This document shows positions 55,206 to 63,281 of a stretch of DNA of 64,000 bases, one piece after another. Where the stretch lies: NCBI RefSeq assembly GCF_030209755.1, contig NZ_JARVRH010000022.1, positions 62,001-126,000 of the forward strand, written 5' to 3'. This stretch comes from Arthrobacter sp. efr-133-TYG-118 (GTDB lineage: Bacteria > Actinomycetota > Actinomycetes > Actinomycetales > Micrococcaceae). The notes under the pieces were generated by a model that saw only the letters and a list, made by a program, of their open reading frames with translations, searched no databases and was not told where the DNA came from. The stretch's first letter is position 1, and each line of letters opens with the position of its first letter. The position numbers and the translations under genes were made by a program.

Positions 55206-56834
55206 TTACTTTGAAATAGTTCCCAATCGGAACTTGAAGGAAGCGTCAAGCGTCTTGTCGACGCCGTTCACGCCCTTCGCCGAAATGGCAACCTGGGCAC
55301 CCTGGAGCAGCGGCAAAGTGGAAATGTCCTTTGCCAGAGCGTTCTGGGCGTCCTTGATGGTGGATTCGCGAGCCGACTTGTCCGTAGTGGTCAGCTGCTT
55401 GTTGATCAGGTCGGTCACGGCCTGGTCGTTGAAGTGGTTCTTCAAGAAGCCACCGTTCGGGAAGAACGGGGTCAGGTAGTTGTCGGGGTCGCTGAAGTCA
55501 GGGAACCAACCGAACTGGAACAGCGGGTACTCGTCCGCACGGCTGGCCTTGCTGTAGGTCACCCACTCGGTGGACTGCAGGTTCACCTTGAAGAGGCCCG
55601 ACTTCTCAAGCTGGTCCTTGATCATGGCGTACTCGTCGCCAGAGGACTTGCCGTAGTGGTCCGGGTTGTACTGGAGGTTCAACGTCACGACGTCCTTGAC
55701 GCCGGCATCGGAAAGAACCTTCTTGGCTTTGTCCAAGCTCGGCTTTCCGTTGTCGCCATAGGCCTCCTTGAACGACTCGTTGGCGCCCAGGAATCCGCTG
55801 GGGACGTTGGAGTACAGCGGCAGGTACGTGCCCTTGTAGACCTGGTCCGCGATTGCCTGGCGGTCAACGAGGTTGGCGATCGCCTGGCGCACGGCAAGTG
55901 CCTTGGCGGGGTCGGCACCGGCTGCCTTGGCGCCGAACGGCATGGTGTTGAAGTTGAACGTGATGTAGCGGATCTCGCCGCCGGGACCAACGTTGACCTT
56001 GACCTTCGAGTCCTTCTTGAGGTCGTCGACGTCGGTGGCGCTGAGGCTTCGGTTCGCAACGTCGATGTTGCCCTGCTGGATGTCCAGCTTCATGTTGGTC
56101 GGCTCGGCGTAGTACTTGATCGTGGCGGCGTCGTTGGCCGGCTTGCCCAGGACACCCTGGTAGTCAGGGTAGGCCTTGAGGCTGATGAGCTCGTTCTTCT
56201 TGTAGCTGTCGATCGTGTACTGGCCATAGAACGCCTTGGCCTTGATGATGTCGTCATCCGAAAGCAGTTTGTCGGCTGGGAAGACCTGGTGGTCCACAAT
56301 CGGCGCGGCCGGGCTGCTGAGGATCTGCGGGAACGTCTGGTCGTTGGCGAGCTTCAGCTTGAAAACGGCAGTGTTGGCGTCCGGGGTGGTGACGCTGTCC
56401 AGGTTTTCGAGCAGGCTTGCAGGACCAGCCGGGTCGTTGATCTTGAGCTGCCGGTCGAACGAAAACTTGACGTCGGTGGAGTCGAGCGCGTGGCCATTGG
56501 CCCACTTGAGTCCGGGCTTCAGCTTGACGGTGTACTCGGTAGGCGACGTGAACGACGCCGACGCGGCCAGGTCCGGAACGGGGTCGGCGCTTCCTGGCTT
56601 CGAGTTGAGGAGGAAGGAATAGACCTGGTTCATCACCATGAAGGAACCGTTGTCGTACGAACCTGCGGGATCGAGCGCAGTCACCTTATCGGTGGTGCCG
56701 TAAGCGATCGGACCGCTGGCAGCTGAGGAAGCTGAACCGCCGCCGCCCGCCGGGCCCGTGCAGGCCGTCAAAGCGAATACGGAGATGCCCGCGAACGCGA
56801 TAGCGCTTCGCAAGGCTTTTTTGTTCAATGCCAT
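55206..56834 (-). CDS. Peptide ABC importer substrate-binding lipoprotein (DppA-like)
   Basis: A 542-residue family 5 binding protein. The signal peptide ends in the lipobox FALTAC (Cys25), then a Gly/Ser linker. The SBP_bac_5 core includes SPTEYTVKLKPGLKWANG and LDSTDVKFSFDR. Conserved mid-domain segments such as IRYITFNFNTMPFG and VRQAIANLVDRQAIAD support peptide or related solute binding. The ATG at 56834 gives the natural signal peptide; an open extension to 56909 adds a non-signal stretch. First gene of the importer operon. Confidence 0.93.
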   Translation of the reverse strand: MALNKKALRSAIAFAGISVFALTACTGPAGGGGSASSAASGPIAYGTTDKVTALDPAGSYDNGSFMVMNQVYSFLLNSKPGSADPVPDLAASASFTSPTEYTVKLKPGLKWANGHALDSTDVKFSFDRQLKINDPAGPASLLENLDSVTTPDANTAVFKLKLANDQTFPQILSSPAAPIVDHQVFPADKLLSDDDIIKAKAFYGQYTIDSYKKNELISLKAYPDYQGVLGKPANDAATIKYYAEPTNMKLDIQQGNIDVANRSLSATDVDDLKKDSKVKVNVGPGGEIRYITFNFNTMPFGAKAAGADPAKALAVRQAIANLVDRQAIADQVYKGTYLPLYSNVPSGFLGANESFKEAYGDNGKPSLDKAKKVLSDAGVKDVVTLNLQYNPDHYGKSSGDEYAMIKDQLEKSGLFKVNLQSTEWVTYSKASRADEYPLFQFGWFPDFSDPDNYLTPFFPNGGFLKNHFNDQAVTDLINKQLTTTDKSARESTIKDAQNALAKDISTLPLLQGAQVAISAKGVNGVDKTLDASFKFRLGTISK

Positions 56835-56943
56835 CAGTGAACTTTCTGTTCGATGGATACGGCGAACCGCCGTGGGTAATTTGATCGGAGCACATACTCC
56901 TGACTCCACGATTCAACCAGAAGCTTTTTTGGTGAAACGTTTG

Positions 56944-56967
56944 ATTTTGTGAGTTGAGACACAAAAT
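56944..56967. promoter_or_regulatory. Perfect inverted repeat upstream of the peptide importer operon
   Basis: ATTTTGTG-N8-CACAAAAT is a perfect 8-bp inverted repeat with an 8-nt spacer, about 110 bp before the dppA-like start. This looks like a dimeric repressor or activator site. The responsible protein is unknown. Confidence 0.5.
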
Positions 56968-57040
56968 TTACTTTTCTTTTGGCACGAAGTCGGCTACGAG
57001 GTCCGCCGCACGCTGCTCAGAACGTTGCTGAGAGGATTCA

Positions 57041-57052
57041 GTGAGCGCTCAC
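57041..57052. promoter_or_regulatory. LacI-type operator palindrome
   Basis: GTGAGCGCTCAC is a perfect 12-bp palindrome, the core of the symmetric operators used by LacI-family regulators, with AATT on one flank. It lies about 207 bp upstream of the binding-protein gene and 41 bp past the mnmA stop, so the importer operon is the likely target. Confidence 0.55.
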
Positions 57053-57092
57053 AATTTACGCGCGCCTTCGCCACTTCGGCGCGTAGCCGGGT

Positions 57093-58232
57093 CTAGAGTT
57101 CTGCGCGCTGAAGGGACCGGGCGGCGTCGATGGTTGCCTGGCCCAGGACACGGGTGCCTTGGTACAGCACGATGGTCTGCCCGGGGGCCACGCCGCGGAG
57201 CGGATCGACAAGGGTCACCACGAGGCATTCTCGCCCGATGCCGGCGTCGTCGACGTGCCGCTCGACAAATGCCTTGGCAGGAACGGGATCGCCATGGGCG
57301 CGGACCTGGGCATAGCAGTCGAATTCGGCGCCGGTAGCCACCTCGGCGATAGGCAGGCCGGCCCAGGACACCTTGATTCCGCGGATCTCGTCGATGGCCA
57401 GCAGGGCTTCGGGCCCGACGACCACCTTGTTTTCCTTGGGCCGGATTTCCAGCACGAAGCGCGGCTTGCCGTCGGCGGCAGGGGTGCCCAGCTTGAGGCC
57501 GCGGCGCTGGCCGACGGTGAAGGCGTTGGCTCCCGGGTGCTCCCCTACCTTGGTTCCGGCCTCGTCCACGATGTCGCCCGTGGTCATGTCGATCTTCTCG
57601 GCGAGCCAGCCGGCGGTATCGCCGTCCGGGATGAAGCAGATGTCGTGGCTGTCCGGCTTGTTCGCGACGGACAGGCCGCGGCGCTCCGCCTCCGCGCGGA
57701 CTTCGGCCTTGGAGGGAGTCTCTGCCAGCGGGAACATGGAGTGCTTGAGCTGTTCGTGGGTGAGAACACCGAGCACGTAGCTTTGGTCCTTGGCCCAATC
57801 GGCCGCGCGGTGGAGTTCGGGATTGCCGTCCGCGTCCTGGATGACCTTGGCGTAGTGGCCGGTGCAGACCGCGTCGAAACCCAGGGCGATGGCCTTCTCC
57901 AACAAAGCGGCGAACTTGATCCGCTCGTTGCAGCGCATGCAGGGATTGGGAGTGCGGCCCGCGGCGTACTCGTCGATGAAGTCCTGGACAACGTCTTCCT
58001 TGAAGCGCTCCGAGAAGTCCCAGACATAGTAGGGAATCCCCAGCACGTCGCAGGCGCGCCAGGCATCGCGGGAGTCTTCGATGGTGCAGCAGCCGCGGCT
58101 GCCCGTGCGCAGTGTTCCGGGCATGCGGGACAGCGCCAAGTGGACGCCAACGACGTCGTGCCCTGCCTCGACGGCGCGGGCGGCGGCAACGGCGGAGTCG
58201 ACTCCGCCGCTCATGGCTGCAAGAACTCGCAT
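57093..58232 (-). CDS. mnmA: tRNA-specific 2-thiouridylase
   Basis: MnmA puts sulfur on U34 of Lys, Glu and Gln tRNAs. The 379-residue protein starts MRVLAAMSGGVDSAVAA, with the PP-loop SGGVDS. The catalytic pair is present as the first Cys in PNPCMRCNE and the second in HDICFIPDGD. Sulfur comes from a cysteine desulfurase, and one is encoded close by at 59667-60923, as in mycobacteria (trmU-iscS). The ATG at 58232 is chosen over an open extension to 58292 because the PP-loop sits within the first ten residues of typical MnmA. Confidence 0.95.
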   Translation of the reverse strand: MRVLAAMSGGVDSAVAAARAVEAGHDVVGVHLALSRMPGTLRTGSRGCCTIEDSRDAWRACDVLGIPYYVWDFSERFKEDVVQDFIDEYAAGRTPNPCMRCNERIKFAALLEKAIALGFDAVCTGHYAKVIQDADGNPELHRAADWAKDQSYVLGVLTHEQLKHSMFPLAETPSKAEVRAEAERRGLSVANKPDSHDICFIPDGDTAGWLAEKIDMTTGDIVDEAGTKVGEHPGANAFTVGQRRGLKLGTPAADGKPRFVLEIRPKENKVVVGPEALLAIDEIRGIKVSWAGLPIAEVATGAEFDCYAQVRAHGDPVPAKAFVERHVDDAGIGRECLVVTLVDPLRGVAPGQTIVLYQGTRVLGQATIDAARSLQRAEL

Positions 58233-58330
58233 GCTGGCTTTCTGTTGGTGTTGGGGAGAAGAATTGCGGCTGAAGAGAGTAAGCGCGCCCAACTATTCTA
58301 GCGCCCGCGGGAATCCGCCCCAAAAATGCC

Positions 58331-58378
58331 TTGACCATCGTCCCGGACGATTCTAAAGTCAAAACTAACAGTTTTAGA
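58331..58378 (+). promoter_or_regulatory. Promoter and operator of the FAD oxidoreductase gene
   Basis: TTGACC (58331-58336) and TAAAGT (58354-58359) are 17 bp apart. The half-site TCTAAAG (58352-58358) overlaps the -10, and its inverted partner TTTTAGA is at 58372-58378, 20 bp from start to start. The same layout is found before doxX, and the adjacent COG2345-like regulator is the obvious candidate. Confidence 0.65.
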
Positions 58379-58449
58379 TTGGGCTGCGCGCGTTCACGCA
58401 CACGCAGGCTGCCCACGCGAACCGCCCACACCCCGCGAATCGAGTCACC

Positions 58450-59688
58450 ATGGACACTGAACACATCCTGATTGCGGGCGGCGGACTGGCCGGCGCCACG
58501 GCAGCGAAGACCCTGCGCTCCGAAGGCTTCCAGGGCCGCATCACCGTGGTCTGCGCGGAGAATGAACAGCCCTATTTGCGACCTCCCCTCTCCAAGGAGT
58601 TCCTCCTGGGCAAGGCCGGCGAGGATACCGTCCCGGTGCTGGCGGCCGGCTGGTACCGGGAGAACGACGTCGAACTCCTTCTTGGCGAGGCGGTTGCGGC
58701 TGCCGATCCTGCCGCCCACACGGTACAGCTGAGGTCAGGAACCGAGCTGCAGTTCAGCAAGCTCCTGATCGCCACGGGGGCGCAGCCGCGCCGGATTCCG
58801 GTCCCCGGTTCCGATCTTGCCGGTGTCATGACATTCCGGACATTCGATGATTCGCGCAGGCTCAAGGAAGAGCTGTCCGGCGGAGGCCGAAAGGTGGTGA
58901 TGATCGGCTCGGGTTGGATCGGCATGGAGCTTGCCGCGGCTGCGAGCAGCTACGGCAACACCGTGACCGTGCTGGGACTTGAAGACGTGCCGCTCAGCAT
59001 GGCCATCGGCCCCGAACTGGGCGGCTTCTTCCGCAGTCTGCACGAAAAGCACGGCGTGCAGTTCCGGCTCCCCGCGAGCGCCGCGGAAATCAGCGGCACC
59101 AGTGGAAAGGCGAGCGCCGTTGTCACCAACTCCGGCGAGGTCCTTCCTGCCGACCTCGTGGTGGTGGCCGTCGGCGTGGTTCCGGATACGGCCCTGGCCG
59201 AAGCCTCCGGGTTGGAAATCCGCAACGGAATCGTGGTGGATTCTTCGCTCCGGACCAGCAGTCCGGACGTGTTCGCAGCCGGAGACGTTGCCAATGCCCT
59301 CCACCCCTTCACCGGCGACCGCCACCGCAGCGAGCACTGGTCCAACGCCCTCAACGGAGGCAAGGTCGCCGCGAAAGCGATGCTGGGACAAGACGCCATC
59401 CTGGACGTGGTCCCGTATTTCTATACGGACCAGTTCGACGTCTCGATGGAGTACTGGGGATATCCCACGCTCGCGGCAGGTTCCGCACCCGTCATCCGCG
59501 GCACGTTGGAGGAAAACAGCTTCATGGCCTTCTGGCTACGGGACGGCGCCGTCGTGGCGGGCATGAGCGTCAACCAGCAACGGGTCCAGAAGCCGGTCAA
59601 GGCACTCATTTCCGGGCGGATCCCGGTAGACGTGGTCCGCCTGGCTGATCCTGCCGTTCCGCTGGATCAGTTGTTGCCCGGGACCTGA
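58450..59688 (+). CDS. FAD-dependent NAD(P)H oxidoreductase (ferredoxin-reductase type)
   Basis: A 412-residue flavoprotein with two Rossmann motifs: FAD-binding IAGGGLAGATAAKTL (Gly 9-14) and NAD-binding VMIGSGWIGMELAAAA (about 150-165), then FAAGDVAN before the C-terminal reductase dimerisation domain. Relatives reduce ferredoxins, rubredoxins or act on quinones and disulfides. The ATG at 58450 has weak ribosome-site sequence. Its operator is shared with doxX. It ends 22 nt inside the convergent cysteine desulfurase gene. Confidence 0.88.
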   Translation: MDTEHILIAGGGLAGATAAKTLRSEGFQGRITVVCAENEQPYLRPPLSKEFLLGKAGEDTVPVLAAGWYRENDVELLLGEAVAAADPAAHTVQLRSGTELQFSKLLIATGAQPRRIPVPGSDLAGVMTFRTFDDSRRLKEELSGGGRKVVMIGSGWIGMELAAAASSYGNTVTVLGLEDVPLSMAIGPELGGFFRSLHEKHGVQFRLPASAAEISGTSGKASAVVTNSGEVLPADLVVVAVGVVPDTALAEASGLEIRNGIVVDSSLRTSSPDVFAAGDVANALHPFTGDRHRSEHWSNALNGGKVAAKAMLGQDAILDVVPYFYTDQFDVSMEYWGYPTLAAGSAPVIRGTLEENSFMAFWLRDGAVVAGMSVNQQRVQKPVKALISGRIPVDVVRLADPAVPLDQLLPGT

Positions 59689-60923
59689 TCGCCGGCAGAG
59701 CCCCTGCCGTAACCCCGGGCCACCGTGGCTGCAGTCTGGATGCTGGACTCGTGACCGGCCATGCCGGCAAGCTTCGCCCGGGCATACGCGTCCGGGAGAG
59801 CCTTGAGCAGGGCGTCGACGTCGGCGTCGTTTGAAGAGTGCCCTAGGCTGAACCGCTGTGCCCCGCGGGCGGTGGCCTCATCCAACCCCATGGCAAGCAA
59901 GACGTGCGAGGGCCTGGGGACTCCCGCCGTGCAGGCGGATCCGGTGGATGATTCGATGCCCGCGAGGTCCAGGAGGAACAGCAAGGAATCGCCTTCACAG
60001 CCCGGGAAGGTGAAATGCGCGTTGCCGGGAAGCCGGGCGTCGCCGGTCGCCCCGCGCAGCACCACCTCGGGAATGGCAAGCTTGACGCCGTCGATGATCC
60101 GGTTCCTTAGGGCACTGATCCGCTCGCGCTCTGCCGGCAGGTTTTGAGCGACCGACTCCGCTGCGGCGGCGAATGCCGCGATCGACGCCGTGTCCAGGGT
60201 TCCCGAGCGAACATCACGCTCCTGCCCTCCCCCGTGCTGGACCGGAGTGACCTTGGTGGAGCGCCCGAGGAAGAGGGCGCCCACGCCCACGGGTCCGCCG
60301 ATTTTGTGGCTTGAGACCGACATCGCGGCGAGTCCGGAGTCGCGGAAGCTGAGGGGAACCGAGCCAAACGCCTGGACTGCATCCGAGTGCACGGGGATGC
60401 CGTGGGCGGCGGCGATTTCCACGATCTCCTTGACGGGCTGGATACTGCCGACCTCGTTGTTTGCCCACATGACGGTGACCAGGGCCACCGATCCCGGATC
60501 ACGCTCGATCTCCGCCCTCACAGCGTCCAGCCGCACGACGCCCTGGGAATCGACGGGGAGCCACACCGCTTCGGCCCCTTCGTGCCGTTCCAGCCATTCG
60601 ACGGTGTCCTGCACAGCGTGGTGCTCGACGGCGGAGCAAAGGATCCGCTTGCGCCGGCCGTCTTCGTCGTGGCGGGCCCAGTACATCCCCTTGACGGCAA
60701 GGTTGTCTGCTTCGGTGCCTCCGGACGTGAAGATGAGCTCGGAAGGATGCGCCCCGGCTGCTGCCGCAATCGCTTCCCGCGCCTCTTCCACGGATCGCCG
60801 GGCACGCCGTCCGGAAGCGTGCAACGATGACGGATTGCCGGTGCGTGCCAGCTCGCGGGTCATGGCGGCGAGGGCGACGGCGGCAAGGGGCGTGGTGGCG
60901 GCATGGTCCAGGTAAACAGGCAC
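59667..60923 (-). CDS. Cysteine desulfurase (NifS/IscS-like)
   Basis: A 418-residue PLP enzyme that frees sulfur from cysteine for Fe-S clusters and tRNA thiolation. It has the PLP lysine in SSHKIGGPVG (Lys207), VEHHAV for the cofactor-stacking His, and the catalytic Cys331 in STGSACTAG. Length is slightly above the usual 400, with extra residues at the C-terminus (after about 375). Start is GTG at 60923. It lies 26 nt downstream of the regulator gene on the same strand, so both are likely one transcript. It could supply MnmA. Confidence 0.9.
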   Translation of the reverse strand: MPVYLDHAATTPLAAVALAAMTRELARTGNPSSLHASGRRARRSVEEAREAIAAAAGAHPSELIFTSGGTEADNLAVKGMYWARHDEDGRRKRILCSAVEHHAVQDTVEWLERHEGAEAVWLPVDSQGVVRLDAVRAEIERDPGSVALVTVMWANNEVGSIQPVKEIVEIAAAHGIPVHSDAVQAFGSVPLSFRDSGLAAMSVSSHKIGGPVGVGALFLGRSTKVTPVQHGGGQERDVRSGTLDTASIAAFAAAAESVAQNLPAERERISALRNRIIDGVKLAIPEVVLRGATGDARLPGNAHFTFPGCEGDSLLFLLDLAGIESSTGSACTAGVPRPSHVLLAMGLDEATARGAQRFSLGHSSNDADVDALLKALPDAYARAKLAGMAGHESSIQTAATVARGYGRGSAGDQVPGNN

Positions 60924-60949
60924 TACCCAAGTCTATCGAGGCAGGCGGA

Positions 60950-61615
60950 TCACGATGTAGGACGGATCCTGGCGCAGCAATGGCCTTCGCGGTTGTCGTC
61001 GGCGATCCGGTCCTCGGCAATTCCGCCCGCGGCCGCCGCTCCGCTCAGGAAGGCGCCGTTCATGGCGCAGACGACGTCCGTGTGACTTTCGGCCAGCCGG
61101 TGGAAAGGGCAATTGACGAGGGAGTACCCGCCATCGTCGTCAGCTTCCGGCCTGTAACCATAGCTCGCCAGGACATCCTCGAAATGCTGCTCCACGCTGC
61201 CGGCCTCGCGGCCCCGGGCGTAGGCGGTTTCGAGGAGCGCTTCGCGGGGGGAACCACCCTTCGCCATCAAGTCCTGGATGGCAGAGGCCATCACTTCCCC
61301 GGCGAGGTCGTAGTGGCGCTCCGGAACCGAGGCGCCGATCTCTTCAATGACGGGCGCATACAGCTTCGCAGGGCGCCCGGACCCCGGACCGACCTTGCCG
61401 CCGAGCTTGCGGAACTCAACACTCAGGAGTCCGTCACGGACCAACCGGTCCAGGTGGAAGGATGCTGTGCTGCGGGGAAGCCCGAGGGTCATCGCGGCGT
61501 CGTCGCGGCTGACCGCATCGCTTGCGCTGCAGACGTGCTCGTACAGGCGGCGGCGGTTGCCGTCGTCGAGGGATGCCAAGGCGGAGAGCCGACGCAGCCA
61601 GGGAAGTCCGGTCAT
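60950..61615 (-). CDS. Cysteine-rich winged-helix repressor, SufR/COG2345-like
   Basis: A 221-residue regulator. The N-terminal winged helix (about 15-75) has AMTLGLPRSTASFHLDRLVR and a basic hinge (KLGGKVGPGSGRP). The C-terminal ligand domain holds Cys169 (VNCPFH), Cys183 (VVCAMN) and Cys213-214 (GHCCARI). These match the Cys set of COG2345 regulators such as SufR, where they bind a Fe-S cluster; the cluster here is inferred. It heads a unit with cysteine desulfurase and diverges from doxX. A half-site lies just upstream of its start, so it may repress itself. Confidence 0.82.
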   Translation of the reverse strand: MTGLPWLRRLSALASLDDGNRRRLYEHVCSASDAVSRDDAAMTLGLPRSTASFHLDRLVRDGLLSVEFRKLGGKVGPGSGRPAKLYAPVIEEIGASVPERHYDLAGEVMASAIQDLMAKGGSPREALLETAYARGREAGSVEQHFEDVLASYGYRPEADDDGGYSLVNCPFHRLAESHTDVVCAMNGAFLSGAAAAGGIAEDRIADDNREGHCCARIRPTS

Positions 61616-61629
61616 GGATCCAGCTTAAC

Positions 61630-61640
61630 TCTAAAATCAA
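61630..61640 (+). promoter_or_regulatory. Lone operator-like half-site before the regulator gene
   Basis: TCTAAAATCAA is identical to the start of the doxX operator half-site and lies 15 bp upstream of the regulator start codon. No inverted partner was found 20 bp away. Confidence 0.45.
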
Positions 61641-61646
61641 CACTCA

Positions 61647-61697
61647 TTGCTTAATCCTGCCAGACTTTCTAAAATCAAGTTATCCATTTTTAGAAAG
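61647..61697 (+). promoter_or_regulatory. Promoter and operator of doxX
   Basis: TTGCTT (61647-61652) and TAAAAT (61670-61675) are 17 bp apart. A perfect 10-bp inverted repeat (CTTTCTAAAA at 61665-61674 and TTTTAGAAAG at 61688-61697) straddles the -10, with half-site starts 20 bp apart (61668 and 61688). Binding there would block transcription. Confidence 0.65.
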
Positions 61698-61705
61698 AAG
61701 GCATC

Positions 61706-62125
61706 ATGAACGCCGCATCATCCCCAGCCCAAGCGAAAACCGGATCGCTGATGTCCATCGATCCCCAGCGGCAGGCATTCCTGCTCCTTCGGACCGTGTT
61801 CACCATGGCGCCGATCATTTTCGGCCTGGACAAGTTCACCAACCTGCTCACCCACTGGACGATGTACTTGGCCCCCGTGGCCACCACCGTGATTCCGGTC
61901 CCGGCCCAGACCTTCATGTACATCGTGGGCGTCGTGGAGATTGTGGCCGGCATTGCGGTGGCGGTCCGCCCGCGTTTTGGCTCGCTCCTGGTGGCCGTGT
62001 GGCTTTTGGGCATCATCGTGAACTTGCTGGTGCTCGGCAACTTCTTCGACGTGGCCCTCCGCGACTTCGGACTGCTCGTCGGCGCACTCGCGCTCAATCG
62101 CCTGGCCGTCGCCTCGCGTCGCTGA
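61706..62125 (+). CDS. DoxX-family membrane protein
   Basis: A 139-residue protein with four helices (about 25-45, 53-70, 73-95, 98-130) after a short soluble start, typical of DoxX/DoxD-like proteins linked to redox and thiol metabolism. The ATG at 61706 has GAAAGAAGG just before it. It is separated from the regulator by a 90-nt divergent intergenic region that holds the operator. It converges with the lipid kinase gene 9 nt later. Confidence 0.85.
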   Translation: MNAASSPAQAKTGSLMSIDPQRQAFLLLRTVFTMAPIIFGLDKFTNLLTHWTMYLAPVATTVIPVPAQTFMYIVGVVEIVAGIAVAVRPRFGSLLVAVWLLGIIVNLLVLGNFFDVALRDFGLLVGALALNRLAVASRR

Positions 62126-62134
62126 CCGGCCTGG

Positions 62135-63112
62135 TCAGGCCAATACCCGCAGGGCGCCCGGAACCACGTCGATGTCCAAGGGAAGGAGGCCGATCCGCTC
62201 ACCGTCGGCGTAGGCCACCACGTTCTCAGCGGCAAGCCGTACCGAGCGCACCCGGCGGATTTCCACCGCCGGGTGCGAGGTATGCCGGCCGGAGAAGACC
62301 TTCGGGAAGACCGCAAGGAGGGCCAGCCGGGACAGGGGCTTGACGATAAACAGATCCAGCAACCCGTCGTCGGGCGCGGCATCCGGGACGATGCGCATCC
62401 CACCGCCGATCGACTGGCAGTTGGCCACGGAAATCAGCATGGCGCCTTCCTTCGATGTCGCGCCATCGACAGTCACGGTGTAGTGGATGGCCCGGAACGA
62501 TCCGAGCTCCCGGAGCATCGCGAGGGTGTAGCGGAGCGTACCGCGGGGCCACCTCCAGGAGTTGGCCCGTTCATTGACAGCGGCGTCGAATCCCGCGGAT
62601 ACGGCTCCGACAAACCAAGTGGTCCGTCCGCCGGTGGTGATGCGGCCTGCGTCGAGTACCCGCCCGCCGCCGGCGAGCGCCGAGATCACGCGGGCGCATG
62701 ACCCCGCGACATCCTGCAACGGCAGTCCAAGCATTCGGGCTACGTCGTTTCCCGTACCCACAGGAACAATCCCGAGCGGCAACCCGGTCCCGCCAAGTGA
62801 GTTGACGCCCAAATGGACCATGCCGTCGCCGCCCACCACCACCAGGGCTTCGGCGCCTGCCCGAAGGGCTTCGTCTACCGCCTCCCGCAGGGCGTCCATG
62901 CTGTCGCGCCGAAGTACGACGACGTCAAGACCTGCGGCGCGGAGGCAGCGGGCGGCTTCGCCCCCGGCAACGGCGTGCCGGCCAAACGCTGCGGCCGGAT
63001 TGACCGCCAGCACGATCCTTCGGCGGAGAGACCCGTTCAGCCTCTCAGGGCCGGGGCTTGCTGGGTCAAGGGGATGATCGGGGCCGGGCGGGGAGTTCAC
63101 AGCATGAATCAT
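62135..63112 (-). CDS. Diacylglycerol/lipid kinase family protein (YegS/DgkB type)
   Basis: A 325-residue soluble kinase with the NAD-kinase-like fold: VLAVNPAAA at the start, the nucleotide loop VVVGGDGMVHLGVN, GIVPVGTGNDVAR and, later, DAAPDDGLLDLFIV. Such enzymes phosphorylate diacylglycerol or related lipids at the inner membrane. The first 30 residues are Pro/Asp-rich and unlike family members, so the start could be a bit later than 63112. It converges with doxX and diverges from the J-domain gene. Confidence 0.88.
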   Translation of the reverse strand: MIHAVNSPPGPDHPLDPASPGPERLNGSLRRRIVLAVNPAAAFGRHAVAGGEAARCLRAAGLDVVVLRRDSMDALREAVDEALRAGAEALVVVGGDGMVHLGVNSLGGTGLPLGIVPVGTGNDVARMLGLPLQDVAGSCARVISALAGGGRVLDAGRITTGGRTTWFVGAVSAGFDAAVNERANSWRWPRGTLRYTLAMLRELGSFRAIHYTVTVDGATSKEGAMLISVANCQSIGGGMRIVPDAAPDDGLLDLFIVKPLSRLALLAVFPKVFSGRHTSHPAVEIRRVRSVRLAAENVVAYADGERIGLLPLDIDVVPGALRVLA

Positions 63113-63140
63113 CCCACTGGCAGGGGCTGGACCCTGGGAG

Positions 63141-63184
63141 CTAAAGCCCGGGGGAACTAAAGCCCGGGGGAACTAAAGCCCGGG
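63141..63184. repeat. 16-bp tandem repeat, 2.75 copies
   Basis: Two identical 16-bp units (63141-63156, 63157-63172) and a partial third (63173-63184) each carry CTAAAGCCCGGG. They lie in the intergenic region between the divergent lipid kinase and J-domain genes. Confidence 0.85.
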
Positions 63185-63281
63185 CCGCCGTCGTTCTCAT
63201 GGTGGGCTGGCTAGACTTGCCAAGATCGCCGCTCCGCACCGGGACGGCGGGAATCTTCAGAATCCAGAGAAAGGCCCGTGG

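Noticed and set aside
55434..56726. Open frame of 430 codons opposite the binding-protein gene
   Set aside because: It is Val/Leu/Arg/Gly repetitive, as antisense frames of high-GC genes are.
62128..62141. GGCCTG-GT-CAGGCC inverted repeat at the doxX/lipid kinase junction
   Set aside because: A 6-bp stem with a 2-nt loop cannot form a stable hairpin and lies partly in coding sequence.
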